64,000 bases of DNA, from the NCBI GenBank assembly GCA_947487525.1, contig CANKWR010000004.1, positions 16,078 through 80,077 of the forward strand, in the 5' to 3' direction. This DNA is from Bacteroidota bacterium (GTDB lineage Bacteria > Bacteroidota > Bacteroidia > Chitinophagales > Chitinophagaceae). Positions 44,477 to 53,991 of the stretch are shown one piece after another. A program made the translations under genes and the position numbers. Every line of letters starts with the position of its first letter. Within the stretch, counting starts at the first letter, position 1. The notes under the pieces were generated by a model. The model worked only from the letters and a program-made list of their open reading frames with translations. It had not been told where the DNA came from and did no database searches.

Positions 44477-45610
44477 ATGTCATTGTCGTCTATTCAAGAT
44501 TTTTTACAACCTGTTAATTTAGACCTTTTGTCCAAGGACGAAGGATATCGTGATACACAGCTAGGGAAGCATATTTTAGCCAATCAGGGAACACTTCCAG
44601 ATATTACCAATGCTGATATTGTTATTATTGGTGCGGGAGAATGCAGAGGGGCTGGGATTGCGCTGAATGGATACGCAGCTGCCGATGCAATTAGGGCAGC
44701 TTTTTACAATTTATACTATTGGCATACACAGGTAACCGTTGCGGATTTGGGTAATGTCAAAATTGGCCAAACCCTACAAGATAGTTATGCGGCATTAAGA
44801 ACAGTTATTTCGGAGTTGATTTTACAAAATAAGAAAGTAATTATCATTGGAGGAGCACATGATCTGACATTGGCGCAATACCATGCATACACTTCCATTC
44901 CAACATTGGTTAACGCAGTGGTGGTTGATGCTAAAATTGACTTGGATTTAGAAGCACGACTTCCATCGGATCATTTTTTAGAGGAATTATTTACCGGTCT
45001 TCCCAATCATCTAAATCATTATGCGCATATTGGATTCCAAAGTTACTTTATGCATCCGCATATGCTTGAGACCATTGATAAATTAAGATTTGATTGCTTT
45101 AGATTGGGTAAGGTGAGAGAGAATATCGAGGAAATGGAACCCGTTATTCGCGATAGTCATTTAATGAGTTTTGATATTAGTGCAATTCAAAATGCACAAG
45201 CCCCTGCTAATTTAGTGACCCCTAACGGATTTAATGGGGAGGAAGCTTGTGTACTTATGCAATATGCAGGTATGAGTTGGAAAACGAGTACGATTGGATT
45301 ATATGGTTACCAGGCCGAAAGTGATCGCAATGATTTAACTGCCATTCAAGTTGCACAAATGCTTTGGTATGTAATGGATGGGGTGCAAAAAGGAAAAAAA
45401 GAATTCCCCATTACAGATATAGAAAGATTCAAGGAATTTCACATTGCTTTTACAGATATTGATACCATGTTTTTACAAAGTAAAAGTACGGGTCGTTGGT
45501 GGATGAAACTACATAATAAACAGTGGTGTCCTTGCAGTTACAAAGATTATTTAGTAGCTTCCAATAACGAAATTCCAGAAAGATGGTTAAGAGCTTTAGA
45601 AAGAGAGTAG
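44477..45610 (+). CDS. Ureohydrolase-fold protein with altered metal site (formimidoylglutamase/arginase-like)
   Basis: 377 residues. The arginase fold is shown by IIIGGAHDLTLAQYHAY (His128 in GGAHD), VVVDAKIDLD and SHLMSFDISAIQ. In active members the second motif is DAHxD and the third SxDxDxxDP. Here the His is Lys153, and the second Asp of the third motif is Ser235, with no DP. Thus only His128, Asp151, Asp155 and Asp233 remain of six ligands. It may have one metal or none. The gene overlaps the next (PBP4-type) by 28 bases. Confidence 0.75.
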   Translation: MSLSSIQDFLQPVNLDLLSKDEGYRDTQLGKHILANQGTLPDITNADIVIIGAGECRGAGIALNGYAAADAIRAAFYNLYYWHTQVTVADLGNVKIGQTLQDSYAALRTVISELILQNKKVIIIGGAHDLTLAQYHAYTSIPTLVNAVVVDAKIDLDLEARLPSDHFLEELFTGLPNHLNHYAHIGFQSYFMHPHMLETIDKLRFDCFRLGKVRENIEEMEPVIRDSHLMSFDISAIQNAQAPANLVTPNGFNGEEACVLMQYAGMSWKTSTIGLYGYQAESDRNDLTAIQVAQMLWYVMDGVQKGKKEFPITDIERFKEFHIAFTDIDTMFLQSKSTGRWWMKLHNKQWCPCSYKDYLVASNNEIPERWLRALERE

Positions 45611-46893
45611 CAACTTCATTTCAATTTATTTTTGTTGCGGTATTTTTATTAACCGCATGTAGTGTACAAAAAGCCCAAAAAACATTATTGACTGCTGCGC
45701 CTTTAAAGGGGGCGCATATTGGTATCGCGGTGTACAATGCATCAAACGATACCTGGGTGGATAAATACCAGAGCGATCATTATTTTACGCCAGCAAGTAA
45801 TACTAAAATTCAGTCTTGCTATTTAGGCATGAAGTATTTAAAGGATTCCATTCCAGGATGGAACTTTGCAGAAAATAAGGACTCTATTTTTTTGATGCCA
45901 TTAGGAGACCCTAGCTTTTTACATCCAGATTTTACCTATCAGCCTGTAGCGGAGTTGATTAAAAATACTAAAAAGCAAATTGTATTATGTACACCTGATT
46001 CCGTAGATCAATTTAAAGTATATGGGAGAGGTTGGTCATGGGATGATTACGCGTATGACTACCAGCTCGAAAGGAACAGGCTGAATATATATGGCAATGT
46101 AGTCACCATTTATAAAAAAGAAAATGGCGTTCAAATCAAGCCTAGCTTTTTTACAAAAAATCAAAACCTGCCAGCAACATATACATTATGGACGCGCGAA
46201 AAATCAAGTAATCAGTTTTATCCTACCTCCGACACCTTAAAGAATGCTAAACATCAAGTGCCATTTATTACTGGAAATAATTATAGTGTTGCAAAAGCTT
46301 TGATAGAGGATAGTTTGCATCCTTTTTATCCATTAGTCATTCAAAAAGGCTGGAATCAATCCGCTGCCAAGATAATTAAAACAGTGCCAACGGATACATT
46401 GTTAAAAATAATGATGAATCGAAGCGATAACTTTTTTGCTGAACAAGTTTTATTAATGACCAGTCAGCAATTATTGGGCAAAATGGATGATGCTGCTATT
46501 ATTGATACTATTTTAAAAACAGATTTTTCCGATTTTCCGCAAAAGGCAGCCTGGGCAGATGGCAGTGGCCTTAGTAGGTTTAATTTAACCACACCTGAAA
46601 ACTACATTGCTTTGTTGCAACAAATGGGAAAAGAGTTTCCTATGGAGCGCATCCAAGTCCTTTTTGCAAAAGGGGGAAAAGGCACTTTAGCGGCTTATTA
46701 TAAAAACATACCGGGTGTTTTGTATGCAAAAACAGGTACTTTAGGAAATCAAATTGCATTGAGTGGCTATATCATTACGAATAAAGGAACTAAGTTGTTG
46801 TTTTCTGTTTTAGTAGGCAATCACCTGAGTTCAACTGCCCCAGTTCGCCATGCAGTAGAGGAATATTTAACTGCAATTATGCATAAATATTAA
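45583..46893 (+). CDS. dacB: D-alanyl-D-alanine carboxypeptidase/endopeptidase (PBP4/DacB family) lipoprotein
   Basis: 436 residues. Lipoprotein signal with lipobox LLTAC (Cys26). S13-family motifs: SxxK as PASNTKIQS (Ser72, Lys75), SxN as NRSDNFFAEQ, and KTG as YAKTGTLGN. AWADGSGLSRFN is a further conserved block. It trims peptidoglycan cross-links and peptides at the periplasmic face. The start ATG lies 28 bases inside the preceding gene in another frame; it is the only start that gives the signal peptide. Confidence 0.92.
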   Translation: MVKSFRKRVATSFQFIFVAVFLLTACSVQKAQKTLLTAAPLKGAHIGIAVYNASNDTWVDKYQSDHYFTPASNTKIQSCYLGMKYLKDSIPGWNFAENKDSIFLMPLGDPSFLHPDFTYQPVAELIKNTKKQIVLCTPDSVDQFKVYGRGWSWDDYAYDYQLERNRLNIYGNVVTIYKKENGVQIKPSFFTKNQNLPATYTLWTREKSSNQFYPTSDTLKNAKHQVPFITGNNYSVAKALIEDSLHPFYPLVIQKGWNQSAAKIIKTVPTDTLLKIMMNRSDNFFAEQVLLMTSQQLLGKMDDAAIIDTILKTDFSDFPQKAAWADGSGLSRFNLTTPENYIALLQQMGKEFPMERIQVLFAKGGKGTLAAYYKNIPGVLYAKTGTLGNQIALSGYIITNKGTKLLFSVLVGNHLSSTAPVRHAVEEYLTAIMHKY

Positions 46894-46958
46894 TTCATTG
46901 AGCGGTTCCTTGAATTTGTGAAATTAGAAGGTTGCAGTAATTTGCCAATGGAGCTTTT

Positions 46959-48818
46959 CTATTTGCTAAATAAGCCGTCTAAATAAGCTTCTTTAAAGTC
47001 AATATAGGTTGGAGCACCACTTGCGCTTACATTGGGTGTTTCGCAATTAAATAAGGAACTAATTAAGCCATGCATTTCCTTTTGGGTAAGTGGTTGCCCA
47101 GCTTTAATAGCCGTTTGGCGTGCCATGCAACGAATTAATTTTTCACGTTTACTGAATTTAATATCTCCACTAAAGTGTTTGAATTGTTCTAATAATAATT
47201 CAATGGCATTTTTTTCGTTTCCTGAAATTACATCGGCAGGAATACCCTGTATGATAAAACTATTTTGTCCAAAAGGTTCTATCTCATAACCAATAGGTGC
47301 CAGATTCTCCATCATCTCTTCCAATAAAATAGCATCGGGCACACTTAATTCCAATACGATTGGGAATAAACTTTTTTGAGTAGCATGGGGTTGAACACTT
47401 GCCTTTTGGTATTTTTCGTATAAAACTCTTTCGTGTGCTAATTGCTGGTGTACCATAATCATCCCTGCACCAACAGGTGCCAGAATGTAAGTATTGTTTA
47501 TTTGTAAAAGGGTAGCGTCTTCCTTTACAAGGACATCATCGCTTTCTTTGTACAATCCCATGGAGGAAGATTTTACAATAAAACCTTCGTTTCCATTTTC
47601 CATTTCATTCTGATCGGCACTGTTTGGAAGCGCACTAAAAAAACTTTTCCATTCTTTTTTCTCTACATCACTTACCCTTGGAATAAAATGGGCTTGATTT
47701 TTTTGAGTAAATCCTGCATACAATGAACTGCTGGCTGCACTGTTCCTTTGTTCATCGCTTGCTGGTTTTTGAATTGCATCCAGTTGCTGTATGTCAGCAT
47801 CCAATGAAAAATCTAAAGATGGCGCTATACTAAATTGTGCTAAAGCATGCTTTATAGCAGCTTGAACAAAAGAGTAGATAATTTTATCATCCTCGAATTT
47901 TATTTCCTGTTTAGTGGGATGCACATTAATATCTACTTGCGCAGGATCCACATCAATATATAAAATATAGCTAGGAAAACTTTCTTTAGGGATTAATCCA
48001 TCAAATGCATTGGCAATGGCGTGATGTAAATAGGCACTTTTTATAAATCGACGATTTACAAAAAAGTATTGGTCACTTCTTGTTTTTTTAGCCGTTTCGG
48101 GTTTCCCTACAAATCCAGAGATCGTCAGGTAATCAGTTTTTTCTCCGACAGCCACTAACTTAGTTTGGTAACTATTGCCAAGTACTTGAATGGCCCTTTG
48201 CTTAAAGCTACCTGACTCCCAATGAAAAACATCCTGTCCATTATTGGTTAAACTAAAATATATTTCAGGAAAGGCTAAAGCAACTCTCGTAAATTCTTCG
48301 ATAATATGTTTTAGTTCGGCTGAATTGCTTTTTAAAAAATTACGTCTTGCGGGTACATTGAAAAATAAATTTTTCATACTAATATTGGTACCCACTGCAC
48401 ATGCTACAGGACTTGTTTCGCACACCTCGCTATTTTCAATTTCTACACTGGTGCCTAATTCGTCATTGGCCTGCCTTGTTTTCAAACTTACTTGAGCCAC
48501 CGCAGCAATGGAAGCAAGCGCCTCCCCTCTGAATCCCATGGTTCTTATTTGAAAAAGGTCCTCTATCGTACTTATTTTGCTAGTGGCATGTCGTGCAAAA
48601 GCATTTTGGGCATCAATAGGGTTCATCCCTTTTCCATTGTCAATGACTTGTATCAAGGCCTTGCCGGCGTCATTGATAATTAATTTAATTTCTGTGGCCC
48701 CTGCATCTACCGCATTCTCCAATAACTCCTTAACGGCACTGGCGGGTCGTTGAATAACCTCGCCTGCCGCAATTTGATTGGCTATATGATCTGGTAATAA
48801 ATGAATGCTGTTGGCCAC
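46959..48818 (-). CDS. mutL: DNA mismatch repair protein MutL
   Basis: 619 residues. GHKL ATPase: IAAGEVIQRPASAVKELLENAVDAGAT, DNGKGM, HATSKI and GFRGEALASIAAV. The transducer domain has DINVHPTKQEIKFED. The C-terminal dimerisation domain lacks the endonuclease signatures: DQHA(x)2E(x)4E appears as HQQLAHERVLYE (residues 457-468), and CPHGRP is replaced by ETPNVSASGAPT. It couples MutS to repair. It is divergent from the M3 peptidase gene. Confidence 0.95.
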   Translation of the reverse strand: MANSIHLLPDHIANQIAAGEVIQRPASAVKELLENAVDAGATEIKLIINDAGKALIQVIDNGKGMNPIDAQNAFARHATSKISTIEDLFQIRTMGFRGEALASIAAVAQVSLKTRQANDELGTSVEIENSEVCETSPVACAVGTNISMKNLFFNVPARRNFLKSNSAELKHIIEEFTRVALAFPEIYFSLTNNGQDVFHWESGSFKQRAIQVLGNSYQTKLVAVGEKTDYLTISGFVGKPETAKKTRSDQYFFVNRRFIKSAYLHHAIANAFDGLIPKESFPSYILYIDVDPAQVDINVHPTKQEIKFEDDKIIYSFVQAAIKHALAQFSIAPSLDFSLDADIQQLDAIQKPASDEQRNSAASSSLYAGFTQKNQAHFIPRVSDVEKKEWKSFFSALPNSADQNEMENGNEGFIVKSSSMGLYKESDDVLVKEDATLLQINNTYILAPVGAGMIMVHQQLAHERVLYEKYQKASVQPHATQKSLFPIVLELSVPDAILLEEMMENLAPIGYEIEPFGQNSFIIQGIPADVISGNEKNAIELLLEQFKHFSGDIKFSKREKLIRCMARQTAIKAGQPLTQKEMHGLISSLFNCETPNVSASGAPTYIDFKEAYLDGLFSK

Positions 48819-48828
48819 TATTAAATAG

Positions 48829-48857
48829 TTTAAAAGTGTGTAAAAGTAGTAAATTTG
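48829..48857 (+). promoter_or_regulatory. Promoter of the M3 peptidase gene
   Basis: TAAATTTG at 48850-48857 fits the -7 consensus exactly, with TTTA at 48829 and a 17-18-base spacer. The ATG follows 19 bases later. Confidence 0.5.
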
Positions 48858-48876
48858 CCACTTAAAATCTCAACTT

Positions 48877-50601
48877 ATGCCAAGAACGGCCGACATCAAA
48901 AAAACACCTCATAAATACCTACCCGCGGACTTTATTTTAACCAATTGGGCTGGCTTGGAACCTATGTTTATAGAATTGACCAATAGGACTATTGACAGCA
49001 AGGAGGAGCTTGAAAACTGGTTACAGGATTTGAGTGAATTGGAGGCTTTTATTAGCGAAGATGCCTGTTGGAGACAAATTAAAATGACCTGTGATACGAC
49101 GGATAAAAGTTTGGAGGAAGCTTTTACGTATTTCTGTATGGAAATCCAACCCCAAATGCAACCCTATGCGGATGCCTTGAATAAAAAATTAATTGCGAGT
49201 CCCTTTACGGAAGCATTAGAAAAAGCCGAATACTTTACTTATTTACGTTCTGTAAAAAAGAGTATTGATTTATTTAGAACCGAGAATATTCCTTTGCAGG
49301 CTGAACTAAGTGTATTGCAACAACAGTATGGTACGATTGCAGGAAAAATGACCATTGAAATGAATGGACAGGAATACACCTTGCAACAAGCGGCGCAGTT
49401 TTTAGAAAACGAAGACCGAGCAGTAAGAGAAGAGGCGTATAAAAAAATTCAGGAACGTCGTTTGCAGGACAAGGATGTGATGCATGAATTGTTTACTTCA
49501 CTCATTCAAAAAAGACATCAGGTGGCGGTGAATGCCGGATTCGAAAATTACCGTGATTATAAATTTGTAGAGCTAGGACGTTTTGATTATACCAAGGAAG
49601 ATTGTTTTCAATTTCATGAAGCAGTTAAATTACATGTGCTTCCTTTAATTGATAAAATATATGCGCGCAAAAAACAGAAACTAGGATTGGATGTTTTAAA
49701 ACCTTGGGATACCGAAGCAGAACCTACTGGTACCAAGCCTTTGAGGCCTTTTACGGATGGCAAAGACTTATATGAAAAATCCGTGGCTTGTTTTGAGCAA
49801 CTGAATCCTTTTTTTGCAGAATGTTTACGTAAGATGAATGAGCTTAAACATTTTGATTTAGAAAGTAGAAAAGGAAAAGCACCGGGTGGATACAATTGTC
49901 CATTGGCAGAATCGGGTGCGCCGTTTATTTTTATGAATGCGGCAGGACAAATGAGCGATGTAACCACCATGGTTCATGAAGGGGGTCATGCGATTCATTC
50001 TTTCTTAGCACATCCATTATCCTTAAGTGCGTTTAAAGAGTATCCAATGGAAATTGCAGAAGTAGCAAGCATGGCTATGGAATTGTTTACTATGAACCAT
50101 TGGCAATCGTTCTTTGACAATGACACCGATTTAAATAGAGCGAAAGAACATCAGTTAGAACGAACTATTACGATATTCCCTTGGATTGCCATTATTGACA
50201 AATTTCAACATTGGGTATATGAAAATCCAAATCACACTATTGAAGAAAGGACAAATAACTGGACCGCTATTTTAAAAGAGTTTTCAACCAATAGCATTGA
50301 CTATACTGGACTTGATATGTATCGTGCCATTGGTTGGCAGCGTCAACTGCATTTATTTGAAGTGCCTTTTTATTATATCGAATATGGCATTGCACAATTA
50401 GGCGCCATTGGTATGTGGATGCAGTATCAAAAAAATCCAAATCAGGCATTGGAAAATTACATGAATGCTTTGGCATTGGGCGGCACTAAAACTTTGCCTG
50501 AGCTCTATCAAACTGCTGGATTGGAATTTAATTTCTCCCCTAATTATGTAAAGCACTTAATGGATTTCACCAATGAGGAATTGGAAAAGCTGTTTCACTA
50601 A
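48877..50601 (+). CDS. M3-family oligoendopeptidase (PepF-like)
   Basis: 574 residues, the usual size for the family. The zinc motif MVHEGGHAIHSFLA places His367, Glu368 and His371. The third ligand Glu lies in YPMEIAEVASMAMELF downstream. The N-terminal helical lid region is DLSELEAFISEDACWRQIKM and following. No signal peptide is present, so it is cytosolic, cutting oligopeptides. Single gene with its own promoter and terminator. Confidence 0.93.
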   Translation: MPRTADIKKTPHKYLPADFILTNWAGLEPMFIELTNRTIDSKEELENWLQDLSELEAFISEDACWRQIKMTCDTTDKSLEEAFTYFCMEIQPQMQPYADALNKKLIASPFTEALEKAEYFTYLRSVKKSIDLFRTENIPLQAELSVLQQQYGTIAGKMTIEMNGQEYTLQQAAQFLENEDRAVREEAYKKIQERRLQDKDVMHELFTSLIQKRHQVAVNAGFENYRDYKFVELGRFDYTKEDCFQFHEAVKLHVLPLIDKIYARKKQKLGLDVLKPWDTEAEPTGTKPLRPFTDGKDLYEKSVACFEQLNPFFAECLRKMNELKHFDLESRKGKAPGGYNCPLAESGAPFIFMNAAGQMSDVTTMVHEGGHAIHSFLAHPLSLSAFKEYPMEIAEVASMAMELFTMNHWQSFFDNDTDLNRAKEHQLERTITIFPWIAIIDKFQHWVYENPNHTIEERTNNWTAILKEFSTNSIDYTGLDMYRAIGWQRQLHLFEVPFYYIEYGIAQLGAIGMWMQYQKNPNQALENYMNALALGGTKTLPELYQTAGLEFNFSPNYVKHLMDFTNEELEKLFH

Positions 50602-50648
50602 AATGCAGCTTAATCATTATTGGTTGATGTAGGAAAATGATTGCAAAA

Positions 50649-50675
50649 AAATAACGCTCCAGCAGAGCGTTATTT
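50649..50675. terminator. Bidirectional Rho-independent terminator
   Basis: An 11-bp perfect stem (50649-50659 with 50665-50675), loop CAGCA, flanked by A- and T-runs. It lies between the convergent M3 peptidase and ricT genes and suits both. Confidence 0.9.
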
Positions 50676-50697
50676 TTTTATGTATTCGTTTATCTAA

Positions 50698-52077
50698 TTA
50701 AGATTGAGCAGGTCCTGAACCTGAATTATCTCCTTGCGGCGGCCTATTGTCTTGGCTTGGTCCGTTATTAGCTCTTGGGCCATTGTTGTTACGCGGTCCA
50801 TTATTGGGGCCATTGTTTGGTCTAGGTCCGTTATTAGGCCTTGGTCCGTTATTGTTGCGAGGCCCATTGTTATTGGGACCACTATTGGGACCACGTTGGT
50901 CTCTATTAAAATTGTTTCTGGGTCCGTTATTATTTCGGTCGTTATTAAAGTTGCCTGGCCCTCTTTGTTGGTCCCTGCGGCGTCGATCGTTTTTCTCTAA
51001 ACTTCGAAGGCTAATTTGTCCTACCACATCCACAAAGGAAGGTTCCACTTCTTTTGGTTTACCACTTGTTACCTCCACTGCTTGCAATTCTTCCACTGGT
51101 ACTCCTTGTTGGTTTAATTTTTTAATTTCAACTACACGGTCAATGGTTAAAGGGTAATGCTTTGTATTGTTGGGCAGGGTATACCACATTAAATTTTTGA
51201 AAATATCTTTTTTAATTAGGAACGCTGGGCCCATGGCAGTTTGCAAGGTATCTGCATAGTCAGGGAATCCTTGTAATGCATCCAAGTATGTATCTAATTC
51301 AAAATTCAAACAACATTTTAAACGTCCGCATTGTCCGCTTAATTTAGTTTGATTAATAGATAAATTTTGATAACGGGCTGCAGTGGTATTCACACTCTTG
51401 AAATCATGCAACCAAGTGCTACAACATAATTCACGACCACAACTTCCAATACCCCCTAATTTGGCTGCTTCTTGACGAATACCAATTTGACGCATTTCCA
51501 CTTTTACTTTGAATTCGCCAGCAAAAATGCGGATGAGTTCTCTAAAGTCAATACGATCATCCGCAGTATAAAAGAAAGTTGCTTTTTTACCGTCCGCTTG
51601 CACTTCCACTTCACTTAGCTTCATGGCTAGTTTTAAGTTGGAGGCATGTGTACGACTTCTTGCTAAAATATCAGCTTCTCTACTTTTACTAATTTTGTAA
51701 GTTTCAATTTCTCTGTCCGCACTTGGTCTTAATACCTTTTTCATTTCGGGATTAAACTCGTCCATCCCTCTTTTCTTTAACTGCAATCTTACCAATTCGC
51801 CTGTAAGCGATACTTCGCCTAGGTCAAAACCATTCACCCCTTCAACGGTGACATAGTCTCCTTTTTCAAATTGCTGTAAAGTGGTATTTTTGAAAAAATC
51901 TTTTCTGCTACCTTGTTTAAAGCTTACTTCAATTACTTTACATTGACTTTCAACATCGTCAATGGGCAGGTCGCATAACCAATCGTGTACATTTAATCTG
52001 TTACAAGCACCTGAACTACAGCCTCCGTTGCTTTTGCAACCGCCCGGCTTGCCGGTTCCACATGATCCACATCCCAT
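50698..52077 (-). CDS. ricT: PSP1/RicT (YaaT) family protein with Asn-Gly-Pro-rich tail
   Basis: 459 residues. The N-terminus is Cys/Gly-rich (CGSCGTGKPGGCKSNGGCSSG). The PSP1 domain has the iron-sulfur-type cysteines GIGSCGRELCCSTWLHDF and LSGQCGRLKCCLNFEL typical of RicT/YaaT. The last 85 or so residues are repeats of NNGPR/RPNNGP units, probably disordered. In B. subtilis RicT works with RicA and RicF to stimulate RNase Y processing. Here it precedes holB's neighbourhood on the same strand; RicA and RicF are not visible. Confidence 0.87.
   Translation of the reverse strand: MGCGSCGTGKPGGCKSNGGCSSGACNRLNVHDWLCDLPIDDVESQCKVIEVSFKQGSRKDFFKNTTLQQFEKGDYVTVEGVNGFDLGEVSLTGELVRLQLKKRGMDEFNPEMKKVLRPSADREIETYKISKSREADILARSRTHASNLKLAMKLSEVEVQADGKKATFFYTADDRIDFRELIRIFAGEFKVKVEMRQIGIRQEAAKLGGIGSCGRELCCSTWLHDFKSVNTTAARYQNLSINQTKLSGQCGRLKCCLNFELDTYLDALQGFPDYADTLQTAMGPAFLIKKDIFKNLMWYTLPNNTKHYPLTIDRVVEIKKLNQQGVPVEELQAVEVTSGKPKEVEPSFVDVVGQISLRSLEKNDRRRRDQQRGPGNFNNDRNNNGPRNNFNRDQRGPNSGPNNNGPRNNNGPRPNNGPRPNNGPNNGPRNNNGPRANNGPSQDNRPPQGDNSGSGPAQS
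50715..50960 (-). repeat. Low-complexity repeat encoding the NNGPR tail of RicT
   Basis: Tandem, imperfect units built on ggtccgttatta/ggcccattgtt on the plus strand. They stay in frame with ricT and encode Asn-Asn-Gly-Pro-Arg repeats, so this is coding low complexity, not a CRISPR. Confidence 0.7.
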
Positions 52078-52148
52078 ATATAGTTAGTTCTAACTGTTAA
52101 TGAATAATAAATACCTGCTTAAACTTCCCTGCGCGCAAATCTCTTAGT

Positions 52149-53342
52149 TTAAGCTTCTGTCAAAATTAAGGTTTTGTTCTGAATGATATGGTAGAACTTG
52201 ATTCCCAAGGCCATAAATAGCATTTTTGGGTTGGCATTGCGCTCAATATGGTAAACTGCCTTGTCTAGCTCCTGCACCATGGCTTCTAATTGACCTACAC
52301 CCGCTATTTTGTTGATTCTGAGGGCGAAATCCTTTAAAGCAGGGTCCAAAGGCAGGTCATTCCCAAGCACTTTTAAACGAATACTATGCTCTAAAAGGTG
52401 GTTAAAGTACTTTAAAAACTGTTTTTGAGGCTCTCTACCCATTTTGCTGGTCTCTTCCACCCACTTTAGCTGTGCAACGGGTCCCCCCTTTAAAATGGCG
52501 TTTAGCCACTCTCTTATTTGGGTTAAAAAGTCGGCATCGCTATGTTGCAATAAATGAAGTGCTTCCCGATAATTTCCGTCCGATATCGCCGCTATTTGAG
52601 CTGCTTTTTCTGGCTCAACATGCCCTTTTTGGATTAAAGCGGTTTCAATTTCATGGGTGGTTAACCTTGGCACTTTAATATATTGACATCGGCTTAAAAT
52701 GGTCGGGAGTATTTGTTCCTCTGAATTCGCTACCAATAAAAAAATGGTATTATCCGGGGGTTCTTCAATGAGCTTCAGTAATTTATTCCCTTCCTTGCCT
52801 AAATATTCAGGCATCCACATTACAAGCACTTTATAAGCACTTTCAAAACTTTTGAAAGATAATTTTTTGATAATTTCCGCGCATTCATCTGCGCTGATAT
52901 TCCCTTGCTTATTTTCCGCTTTAATTAATTGTAACCAATCAAATACATTACCATAAGGATAGCCATTGATAAATTCTCTCCAATCCTCGATATAATTGGC
53001 ACTTAAATTTTTGGTGCCTGGTTTTTCAGTAATACTTGGAAAAGAGAAATGTAAATCGGGGTGCATTAATCGACTTGCACGATGATAGGCGGGCAATACT
53101 TCAATCTCATCGGGGCTATATACTTTGGGCGCTGATGTTGCAGGGGCTCCAAATAAATCTGATCCTGAAGCTTCAGTATTGGGGATACTCACAATATATT
53201 GGGCAAAAGCAATCGCCAAGGGCAATCCGCCAGCGCCTTCAGGCCCTACAAAAAGTAAAGCATGGCTTAATCGTTGGTGCTGCACCATTTCAACCAGCTG
53301 CTGCTTTAATTTTTCTTGACCTATCACTTCGCTCAATAACAT
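52149..53342 (-). CDS. holB: DNA polymerase III subunit delta-prime
   Basis: 397 residues from the ATG at 53342, which starts MLLSEVIGQEKLKQQLVEMV; an upstream TTG at 53387 adds 15 residues without family match. Clamp-loader AAA+ fold: LSHALLFVGPEGAGGLPLAIAFAQY (a degenerate P-loop lacking the Lys, as expected for delta-prime), FESAYKVLVMWMPEYLGKEGNKLLKLIEEPPDNTIFLL and PTILSRCQYIKV (the sensor SRC). It loads the beta clamp. It lies 71 bases upstream of ricT on the same strand. Confidence 0.9.
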   Translation of the reverse strand: MLLSEVIGQEKLKQQLVEMVQHQRLSHALLFVGPEGAGGLPLAIAFAQYIVSIPNTEASGSDLFGAPATSAPKVYSPDEIEVLPAYHRASRLMHPDLHFSFPSITEKPGTKNLSANYIEDWREFINGYPYGNVFDWLQLIKAENKQGNISADECAEIIKKLSFKSFESAYKVLVMWMPEYLGKEGNKLLKLIEEPPDNTIFLLVANSEEQILPTILSRCQYIKVPRLTTHEIETALIQKGHVEPEKAAQIAAISDGNYREALHLLQHSDADFLTQIREWLNAILKGGPVAQLKWVEETSKMGREPQKQFLKYFNHLLEHSIRLKVLGNDLPLDPALKDFALRINKIAGVGQLEAMVQELDKAVYHIERNANPKMLFMALGIKFYHIIQNKTLILTEA

Positions 53343-53418
53343 AGAGCGAAGATAAGTAAAAACCGCGGTGCGGTTTTTAATGTGCAAAAAAGTAGATGCA
53401 TCTTTTGGTGAAAGCTGC

Positions 53419-53943
53419 TTATTTTAAGCGAGACAAGATATCCTCGCTGTCTGGTTTCACATTACTAGGGTAGTAGGCAATCATTTTTCCATTCTCATCC
53501 AATAAAAATTTATTGAAATTCCAAGAAATATTGGCATCCACTACTCCATTTTTTGATTTTTGCGTTAACCATTGGTAGATAGGTGCAATAGAGGCACCCT
53601 TTACATCAATTTTATCCGCCAAAAGGAAAGTGACGCCATAGTTTTTTGTACAAAAGCTTACAATTTCCTCATTGCTCCCTGGTTCCTGACCACCAAATTG
53701 ATTGCAAGGGAAACCAATAATCACTAGTTTGTTTTTATATTGCTTATATACTTTTTCTAAACCCTCGTATTGTGGGGTATAGCCACATTTACTAGCGGTA
53801 TTCACCACCAATATCATTTTTCCTTTAAAGGAGGCAAAATCAATTTGTTTTCCATCAATGCCTTTTACCTTAAAACCGTGAATACTTTGCGCATTCACCA
53901 TTAGGGAGGTCGCTAATATTAAAATAGTGGCTAAAATTTTCAT
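53419..53943 (-). CDS. Glutathione peroxidase-family thiol peroxidase, exported
   Basis: 174 residues from the ATG at 53943, giving a signal peptide (MKILATILILATSLMVNAQ); 14 extra upstream residues have no match. Peroxidatic Cys53 in NTASKCGYTPQY (Cys, not selenocysteine), Gln84 in FPCNQFGGQEPG and Trp141 in ISWNFNKFLL complete the catalytic set. Cys98 in SFCTKNYGVTF is the likely resolving Cys, implying reduction by thioredoxin-like partners. It reduces hydroperoxides in the periplasm. Confidence 0.9.
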   Translation of the reverse strand: MKILATILILATSLMVNAQSIHGFKVKGIDGKQIDFASFKGKMILVVNTASKCGYTPQYEGLEKVYKQYKNKLVIIGFPCNQFGGQEPGSNEEIVSFCTKNYGVTFLLADKIDVKGASIAPIYQWLTQKSKNGVVDANISWNFNKFLLDENGKMIAYYPSNVKPDSEDILSRLK

Positions 53944-53991
53944 ATTGTTGTGTATTTGATCATAAATATAACAAGATTTAGGCAAAATGGT

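Noticed and set aside
50715..50960. Tandem repeats resembling a CRISPR or minisatellite
   Set aside because: Units are in frame with ricT, imperfect, without unique spacers, and encode its NNGPR tail.
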